Origin: JAIRNF01 sp031551125 | GTDB taxonomy: Bacteria; Bacteroidota; Bacteroidia; Bacteroidales; UBA932 | DNA length: 10,905 nucleotides | NCBI GenBank assembly: GCA_031551125.1 | Contig: JAVBOB010000008.1 | Coordinates: forward strand, 1-10,905 | Reading direction: 5' to 3' | In this document: piece after piece, positions 6,965 through 10,905 of the stretch | How the letters are laid out: each line of letters opens with the position of its first letter | How positions within the stretch are numbered: position 1 is the first letter of the stretch | Made by a program: the position numbers and the translations under genes | The notes under the pieces: generated by a model | Databases searched by the model: none | The model's input: only the letters and a program-made list of their open reading frames with translations | Told to the model about the DNA's origin: nothing

Positions 6965-7160
6965 GTCATTGCGAGGCGCTTTTGTCGTGGCAATCTGTTT
7001 AATCTCTATGTTTAGTTTTTGTTGAGCCGTAATGAACTTCGTTGAACTCTTCGGGGTTGTATTGCCGCTCTTTTTTTCGTCGAATTTTAAATTTGATAAT
7101 GCTAGGCGATGGCATTGCAAAGGCCGCCGAACGAGGGGCATCGGTTATGTCGGTTGAGTA
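6965..7160. repeat. Interspersed intergenic repeat with REP-like palindrome
   Basis: GTCATTGCGAGG followed by CGTGGCAATCTG (6965-6997) is an imperfect palindrome with ATTGC/GCAAT ends, a pattern I recognise from widespread intergenic repeats. The sequence to about 7160 continues with blocks (GAGCCGTAATGAACTTCG, GGGGTTGTATTGCCGCTC) that on the minus strand read as a 114-residue frame (7141-6797) running into the 3' end of the upstream gene. Small hypothetical proteins of this look (KSGNTTPKSSTKFITAQQKL) are, to my recollection, recurrent artefacts of such repeats in Bacteroidota. I therefore treat it as repeat DNA, not a gene. It marks the left side of the AT-rich block. Confidence 0.5.
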
Positions 7161-7208
7161 TACTCCATTTACGATAAACTCTTTCTTTTTCTAAACCTAA
7201 ACAGTCTC

Positions 7209-7985
7209 TTAATAGTTCTTTTCTTCGTAATTTCTGCATATATTTTTGCAGGTTTGTCTAAATATTCGACTACTTATTCTTTGTGTAAAAGAAAGTTTTT
7301 GTTTTTTTTCTTCATTTCTTCTCGCTTTATTTCCAATTCTTGAACAATATTTATCATATTTATTTTCATTTGTATTTATTAAATAAACGAGATATCTGAA
7401 ATGTATAAAACGTTTTTTATTGTTGCCTTCAAAAAAAGACCATTTGTTTAAAATATTGAAAGCATCTGATATTTTTTTTCCATATGGAAATAATAATGCA
7501 TTACTAATATATTTCTGTTTTATAAGAATACCAATGTATTCCATTTTATCACAGAAATAAAATAAAGTTTTATATGCCTCTATTTCATAATTGTCTTTTG
7601 ATTTAATTTTTTCTTGTTTTAATTCTTCGATTGTTTTTTGTTCATGAGCATGATGAAGGATATATTGCAATGTCTTATTAAATTTTGCATCAGTCAACAT
7701 TGAATTAAACGTTTTGGTAAAAACTTCTAAGGAAGTTGCTCTTAATGTTGTCCAATGTTGATATAGAATGGAGCATAAGGCACCGCCAAATGCAAGAGCT
7801 GTAAAGAGAGCCCCTAATGCCACATAAACAGTATTTAATCGCTCAACATCGTTGTTTTCTTTACCGTAAAACAAATATTCATTAGTAGTAGCATTTTTAG
7901 GTCTATTAGACGCATGATAAGCATATATCCACATAGTAAATACTATGATAGCTCCTATGATGTACAATATTAATATTTTTTTCAT
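7209..7985 (-). CDS. Two-helix membrane protein with cytoplasmic helical domain
   Basis: The protein has 258 residues. Transmembrane helices are at about 4-24 and 52-75, separated by a polar loop of about 27 residues. The long C-terminal part (76-258) is Lys/Glu-rich, helical and probably cytoplasmic. The layout, with LRATSLEVFTKTFNSML and a later ETLFYF-like KTLFYFCDKMEYIGILIKQKYI segment, resembles DUF4760-type proteins and putative phage abortive infection proteins, but this is by eye only. Its ATG is 9 bases after the stop of the second peptide gene, so it is almost certainly in the same operon as the radical SAM enzyme. It could be an immunity, sensing or anchoring component, or simply a passenger. 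Codon use is very AT-rich, like the rest of the block. No terminator is evident after it. Confidence 0.7.
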   Translation of the reverse strand: MKKILILYIIGAIIVFTMWIYAYHASNRPKNATTNEYLFYGKENNDVERLNTVYVALGALFTALAFGGALCSILYQHWTTLRATSLEVFTKTFNSMLTDAKFNKTLQYILHHAHEQKTIEELKQEKIKSKDNYEIEAYKTLFYFCDKMEYIGILIKQKYISNALLFPYGKKISDAFNILNKWSFFEGNNKKRFIHFRYLVYLINTNENKYDKYCSRIGNKARRNEEKKQKLSFTQRISSRIFRQTCKNICRNYEEKNY

Positions 7986-7994
7986 ATTATTGTT

Positions 7995-8126
7995 TTACCA
8001 ATCACAACCATGAGAACTGTCAGAACCATCACAACCATCACAACTATAACAATTATTATTCTCCTCTTCTTGTAGGTCTATATTGTTAAAATCATAAACT
8101 TGCATTTCCTCAAAATTTATATCCAT
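7995..8126 (-). CDS. RiPP precursor peptide B (43 aa, Cys/Asp-rich core)
   Basis: This small gene reads M1-D-I-N, then FEEMQVYDFNNIDL (5-18), an acidic linker (QEEENNN) and a core from Cys26: CYSCDGCDGS, then DSSHGCDW. It has four Cys (26, 29, 32, 41), and Asp follows all but the first. Cys26-Asp30, Cys29-Asp33 and Cys32-Asp36 are overlapping CxxxD pairs. Residues 5-27 match residues 7-29 of peptide A at 14 of 23 positions, which shows that both frames are real genes. A purine-rich AAAGAGAG lies just upstream of the ATG. It sits 61 bases after peptide A and 9 bases before the membrane protein gene. The likely role is substrate of the radical SAM enzyme encoded upstream. There is no GG or other obvious cleavage motif. 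Confidence 0.85.
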   Translation of the reverse strand: MDINFEEMQVYDFNNIDLQEEENNNCYSCDGCDGSDSSHGCDW

Positions 8127-8187
8127 TATAATCTCTCTTTATAAGTTTTATTTCAAGACATTTGACTGCTTTTGTTTTTTAAGGATA

Positions 8188-8325
8188 TTATCCATCACAA
8201 AAATCACAACTATCACAATCTCCTGAGTCACAATGACAATAGCAGTTGTCATTACTAGGTAACTCTAAATCCAAGTTGCTAAAATCATAAGCAGCCATTT
8301 CTTCAAAAATCTCTTCAGTATTCAT
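8188..8325 (-). CDS. RiPP precursor peptide A (45 aa, six-Cys core)
   Basis: The peptide begins MNTEEI, then the leader FEEMAAYDFSNLDL (7-20), a short linker ELPSND, and a core from about Asn27: NCYCHCDSGDCDSCDFCDG. The six Cys are at 28, 30, 32, 37, 40 and 43; the last four are each followed by Asp. Cys32-Asp36, Cys37-Asp41 and Cys40-Asp44 are CxxxD pairs. The leader is shared with peptide B, and the cores differ in Cys spacing, as expected for paired precursors of one maturase. The gene begins 32 bases after the radical SAM stop with AAAGAAAG just before the ATG. Known families with this plan include ranthipeptides and sactipeptides (thioethers from Cys to another residue). A small metal-binding peptide is the main alternative, but the adjacent maturase and conserved leader argue for a RiPP. 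Confidence 0.87.
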   Translation of the reverse strand: MNTEEIFEEMAAYDFSNLDLELPSNDNCYCHCDSGDCDSCDFCDG

Positions 8326-8357
8326 AAGCTTTCTTTAGATAAATTACTTTTCAAAGA

Positions 8358-9677
8358 TTAAACAATTATTTTGAATATATTTTTTTGTACTAAAAATAAA
8401 ACCACATCATAAAATGCCTTACTATTAGTGGTCACATTATATTTTTGTTGTAAATTATCAAATGTGAATGCGTCATTACCTTTAAATCCTGCAATGAAAT
8501 CATAGTAGATCTTATTGACCATAAAATAAATATCGTCAGCAACATTATAAACTACAAATGCATTTTCATCCTCTTGTCTATATTTGTAGTCTGTATTTAC
8601 CTTAAATAGCGTTTTGGAAGTTAACTCTATCTTTTTGTTGTCTTTTGGCGGTTGGATTGTGAGTGGCTTTGTATTCCACATTTCTTTGCTGCTCCATTCG
8701 CCGCCAATTGTTTTTGCACTTGTCCGGCAACCTCCATTACAGCGGTTAAGCCAAGTACATTCTTTGCATTCATCTGGCACATATTGGGCAGAACGCCAGT
8801 CGTTCATTTTTGCCCAAATTTCTTTTAAATCTGTTTCCAAGATATTGCCATAAGAAACAGGGTTGTGTGCGCAAGGGCGTACATCGCCATTGCAAGAAAC
8901 CGCAACAACTGTTCTACCAGCTTGGCATTTTCTATTCAAAAACGAATGCTTTTCTGTCAAAATATTTTCCGGAAACACACATTTTGGTAATGCTTCCAAA
9001 ATATCCACATTCAAATCCAAAGTTTCTTCCGCCCATAATAAATCGGCTATAACATTTTGCACATCTTCAACAGATAATAATAAATCCAACCTTGGGTACT
9101 CCATATTTAAACCCATCGGTGTGGCTGCGAAAGATTTGCAACCTAATTTTTTCATTTTTTTTGCAGTAGTTCGTATTTCGTGTAAATTATCTTTGGTTAT
9201 TACCATATTAACAGTAAATCGAACCCCTACTGATACCAATTTTTTGATATTCGTTTCAAATTTTTCGTAGTTGTCAATTCCTGCCAATTTTTCAAAGGAA
9301 GTTGGAACGGCGGATGGACAGGAAGTCAAAATACCTACTTTTATTTGTTTCAAAAATGCAATAAAATCATCGTCAAAAAGTGTGAGATTTGAATTAAGAT
9401 TTACCCTAATATTGTTTTCCCGAAAAAGGCCAATGATTTTTTTTGCAAGTTCTTTTTTTATCAATGGCTCACCACCCGTTACGATTATGGAAAAAATTCC
9501 GCTATCAATCAATTTTTGTGCACAAGCAATAACAGTTTCATCGCTTACTTTTCTGGCAGGGCGATTTTCAATTTTTGAATCTAAATTATAACAATGGATA
9601 CACTTGTGATTACAAAAATCGGTAATTTCAAGTTGCGCAGTCAATGGTGCAGTGAGATATTTTTTTTCTACTTTCAT
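8358..9677 (-). CDS. Radical SAM/SPASM peptide maturase with C-terminal PqqD-like domain
   Basis: The protein has 439 residues. The radical SAM cluster motif is CNHKCIHC (Cys22, 26, 29), followed by TGGEPL (67-72) and the usual barrel. The SPASM region has C251-x12-G264-x4-C269 and C304-x2-C307-x5-C313-x3-C317, but the seventh Cys normally found afterwards is absent; no Cys occurs after 317. Residues about 355-439 (FKVNTDYKYR, FVVYNVADDIYFMVNKIYYDFI, then VVLFLVQKNIFKI) look like a PqqD-type winged helix, the fold that binds RiPP leader peptides (RRE). SPASM enzymes of this kind install carbon-sulfur or carbon-carbon crosslinks in peptides. It is the first gene of the operon; an upstream ATG at 9692 meets a stop after four codons, so 9677 is the start. 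Substrates are most likely the two peptides directly downstream. The exact chemistry is inference. Confidence 0.92.
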   Translation of the reverse strand: MKVEKKYLTAPLTAQLEITDFCNHKCIHCYNLDSKIENRPARKVSDETVIACAQKLIDSGIFSIIVTGGEPLIKKELAKKIIGLFRENNIRVNLNSNLTLFDDDFIAFLKQIKVGILTSCPSAVPTSFEKLAGIDNYEKFETNIKKLVSVGVRFTVNMVITKDNLHEIRTTAKKMKKLGCKSFAATPMGLNMEYPRLDLLLSVEDVQNVIADLLWAEETLDLNVDILEALPKCVFPENILTEKHSFLNRKCQAGRTVVAVSCNGDVRPCAHNPVSYGNILETDLKEIWAKMNDWRSAQYVPDECKECTWLNRCNGGCRTSAKTIGGEWSSKEMWNTKPLTIQPPKDNKKIELTSKTLFKVNTDYKYRQEDENAFVVYNVADDIYFMVNKIYYDFIAGFKGNDAFTFDNLQQKYNVTTNSKAFYDVVLFLVQKNIFKIIV

Positions 9678-9703
9678 CTAATTTTTTTCATTTTTTTATT
9701 TCA

Positions 9704-9711
9704 CAAAATTA
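9704..9711 (-). promoter_or_regulatory. Possible -7 box of the RiPP operon
   Basis: On the minus strand TAATTTTG (9711-9704) matches TANNTTTG 26 bases before the radical SAM start. No TTTG is found 19-21 bases further upstream, so either the promoter is weak or activated, or this match is chance. Confidence 0.4.
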
Positions 9712-9725
9712 GATTTTTATTTCAT

Positions 9726-9913
9726 TTATCACCCGCTTTGCAGGTGGTAAAGTTCTTCATTTATGAACTTAATTCATTAGAAATCGCAGTAGTGAAGCCT
9801 CAAATTTGACAAAAAGCCACCTGTCTTTGGCGTTGGATAGTCGAATTTGAGCGATTTCTTTACTTCATTATTAGATTGTTTATATACTATTGATATCTAT
9901 AACTTTATAGTAT
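9726..9913. repeat. Cluster of palindromes at the right border of the AT-rich block
   Basis: Four inverted repeats lie in a row. TTATCACC/GGTGGTAA spans 9726-9750, 8 bp with one wobble. GTTC/GAAC spans 9752-9768. A long structure spans 9779-9859: outer stem AGAAATCGC/GCGATTTCT (9 bp), inner stem TCAAATTTGAC/GTCGAATTTGA (11 bp, one wobble) and an apical GCCA/TGGC. ATACTAT/ATAGTAT spans 9884-9913. The long element has a 12-base bulge on one side only. The region lies between the stop of the VOC gene and the RiPP operon, both read leftward. It could be a structured RNA, a 3' stabiliser, or the trace of an insertion boundary. None of the hairpins has a good T tract. Confidence 0.6.
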
Positions 9914-9917
9914 CAGC

Positions 9918-10304
9918 CTAGCATATAAGGTGCCATAGCACATCAAACTTATCTTGTACCATAGCAAACAGCGGGCTGTAAAACTGAGGGGAAGGCTCCA
10001 TGATTATATGCCCGCCGTCACTTAGCTTGTTGAATATGTCTAGTACCATCTCTTTAGAAGGGAGGGTAACAGCGAGGGAAACCGCATCGCCGGGAGTAAC
10101 CCCGTCCAGAGAATCACCTATCCATACTTTTGTACCGCATATACCCATTTCAGCATGGAGAATGTAGCCTTCCATACCTTTAGGAATATTCGTGGCTTTA
10201 TCTTTAAAGTACATTACTTGTTTATTGGCGATTTCGAAAACCGTTTCGTAGAAAGCAATGGCTTCGGCTGCCTGTCCTGCAAAGTTGATGAAGGGGATAA
10301 TCAT
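9918..10304 (-). CDS. VOC superfamily protein, PhnB/glyoxalase-like
   Basis: The protein has 128 residues, typical of single-domain PhnB-like VOC proteins. It begins MIIPFINFAGQAAEAIAFYETVF, the standard opening beta strand and helix. It continues with a central GYILHAEMGICG and ends with QFYSPLFAMVQDKFDVLWHLIC, the family signature in which W/Y-x-x-x-F/Y-x-x-V-x-D-K-F/Y-G-V-x-W is usual; here Gly before Val is Asp. These proteins form dimers with a metal-binding cleft; many PhnB-like members have no known substrate. It is a lone gene between the AT-rich block and the rRNA operon, with host-like composition. A TACTTTTA on the minus strand about 10344-10351 is a poor -7 candidate. Function beyond the superfamily is unknown. 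Confidence 0.85.
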   Translation of the reverse strand: MIIPFINFAGQAAEAIAFYETVFEIANKQVMYFKDKATNIPKGMEGYILHAEMGICGTKVWIGDSLDGVTPGDAVSLAVTLPSKEMVLDIFNKLSDGGHIIMEPSPQFYSPLFAMVQDKFDVLWHLIC

Positions 10305-10362
10305 ACTTGAGTAGTATTATATGGGTGGTTTGTTTATTATTGGTATGTAAAAGTATAAAATT

Positions 10363-10384
10363 AAGAATATCCTTCACTATTCTT
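10363..10384. repeat. Small perfect inverted repeat
   Basis: AAGAATA (10363-10369) and TATTCTT (10378-10384) form a perfect 7-bp stem with an 8-base loop. It lies upstream of the VOC gene and of the rRNA promoters. It could be an operator for either, or chance in AT-rich DNA. Confidence 0.3.
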
Positions 10385-10468
10385 GCAGTCGTGTGCAACA
10401 TTTCGAAGAAAATATTACTCAATATATCAGCCAATTAAAATAAATTAGAGAAAATGTTTGTTTCAAAA

Positions 10469-10501
10469 TTTGCACATGAAAAATATAATTGCATATCTTT
10501 G
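10469..10501 (+). promoter_or_regulatory. rRNA operon promoter P1
   Basis: TTTG (10469-10472), a 21-base spacer and TATCTTTG (10494-10501) match the Bacteroidota consensus. It is followed by GCACCCGCTTTGG, similar to the sequence after P2, which suggests that the two promoters arose by duplication. Confidence 0.7.
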
Positions 10502-10578
10502 CACCCGCTTTGGAAATGAGGCACAGCAATACCGAAAAATATCAACGCAAAAAAAAAGCGCAAAAAATCGGATAAAAA

Positions 10579-10609
10579 TTTGCAGATATAAAAACCTTGT
10601 TTACCTTTG
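10579..10609 (+). promoter_or_regulatory. rRNA operon promoter P2
   Basis: TTTG (10579-10582), exactly 19 bases, and TACCTTTG (10602-10609) match the consensus perfectly. Transcription would begin near 10616, about 150 bases before mature 16S. A-tracts at 10535-10539, 10549-10557, 10562-10567 and 10574-10578 lie just upstream, the last three about one helical turn apart, as in UP elements or bent DNA at rRNA promoters. Confidence 0.8.
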
Positions 10610-10642
10610 CACTCCCTTTCCAAAGGGACATAGTTTAGAAAC

Positions 10643-10730
10643 GTTCTTTGAGAGATAGTATAGCATTAATTTAAAATTCAATCCTAAGAGGTAAAGGTGT
10701 ATTGTACACCACTCCCATATGTGAATATGG
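10643..10730 (+). promoter_or_regulatory. rRNA leader: boxA-like site and two hairpins
   Basis: GTTCTTTGA (10643-10651) resembles the boxA antitermination element of Bacteroidota rRNA leaders. GGTGTA/TACACC (10696-10710, loop TTG) and CCATAT/ATATGG (10715-10730, loop GTGA, a GNRA tetraloop) are perfect 6-bp hairpins, probably part of leader folding or RNase III processing. Confidence 0.55.
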
Positions 10731-10768
10731 AGAAGCAGTCAGGCTCAAAATTTATAGTAATACAAATT

Positions 10769-10905
10769 ACCATGAAGAGTTTGATCCTGGCTCAGGATGA
10801 ACGCTAGCGGCAGGCCTAACACATGCAAGTCGAGGGGCAGCGCGGGTAGCAATACCTGGCGGCGACCGGCGCACGGGTGAGTAACACGTATGCAACCTGC
10901 CCTCC
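10769..10905 (+). rRNA. 16S ribosomal RNA, 5' end (partial)
   Basis: GAAGAGTTTGATCCTGGCTC begins at 10774 and corresponds to E. coli position 6 onward, placing the mature 5' end near 10769. GATGAACGCTAGCGGCAGGC, AACACATGCAAGTCGAGGGG and CACGGGTGAGTAACACGTAT follow. The GAGGGGCAGC start of the V1 loop is characteristic of Bacteroidota. The gene is cut by the window end after 137 bases. Confidence 0.97.

Noticed and set aside
6797..7141. 114-residue minus-strand frame
   Set aside because: It runs through the repeat and over the 3' end of the TPR-like gene; its sequence has the look of a repeat-derived false ORF.
7997..8230. CRISPR or tandem DNA repeat suggested by recurring ATCACAACC-type units
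   Set aside because: The recurrence comes from repeated Cys-Asp-Gly codons in the two peptide genes, not from spaced repeats.
7995..8325. Metallothionein-like peptides or CXXX-repeat peptides
   Set aside because: The shared leader, paired cores and adjacent radical SAM/RRE enzyme fit precursors better; Cys spacing does not follow a regular CXXX repeat.
9779..9859. Integron attC site
   Set aside because: A GTTGGAT resembles one core site, but no matching RYYYAAC partner is at the other end and there is no integrase or cassette array.
10435..10658. Short frames on both strands upstream of 16S
   Set aside because: They overlap the rRNA promoters and leader and have no protein-like features.

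Overview
The window comes from the chromosome of a Bacteroidota bacterium. Four things point there: an incomplete 16S rRNA gene with Bacteroidota-type sequence at the right end, repeated matches to the Bacteroidota promoter form TTTG-N19-21-TANNTTTG, a general lack of Shine-Dalgarno sites, and an RteC-family regulator. I cannot place it confidently below phylum from 137 bases of 16S.

Layout. Bases 1-1230 look like the edge of a mobile element: a strong terminator, a gene-poor or decayed stretch, an RteC-like gene with its own terminator, and then a tRNA-Ser(UGA) on the minus strand. Bases 1500-6938 are ordinary host genes on the plus strand. They are an HU DNA-binding protein with a textbook promoter and terminator, a TrmH-type tRNA methyltransferase that overlaps a class III aminotransferase, a MoxR AAA+ ATPase, and a large exported TPR-like protein. 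Bases 6939-7208 hold an intergenic repeat of a kind that often seeds false ORFs.

Bases about 7209-9915 form a visibly AT-rich block read entirely on the minus strand, and this is the most interesting part. In transcription order it encodes a radical SAM/SPASM enzyme with a C-terminal PqqD-like (RRE-like) domain, two small peptides of 45 and 43 residues, and a two-helix membrane protein. The peptides are absent from a normal long-ORF view. They share a leader (FEEM..YDF.N.DL) and end in Cys/Asp-rich cores containing overlapping CxxxD motifs. This is the layout of a ribosomally made, post-translationally modified peptide (RiPP) system, plausibly one forming Cys-to-Asp thioethers. No transporter or leader protease is visible, so export or processing would have to be supplied from elsewhere. 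The block is bounded on the right by a cluster of palindromes.

Bases 9918-10304 encode a VOC/PhnB-like protein on the minus strand. From about 10440 onward is the control region of an rRNA operon: two tandem promoters, phased A-tracts, a boxA-like site and two leader hairpins, running into 16S at about 10769.
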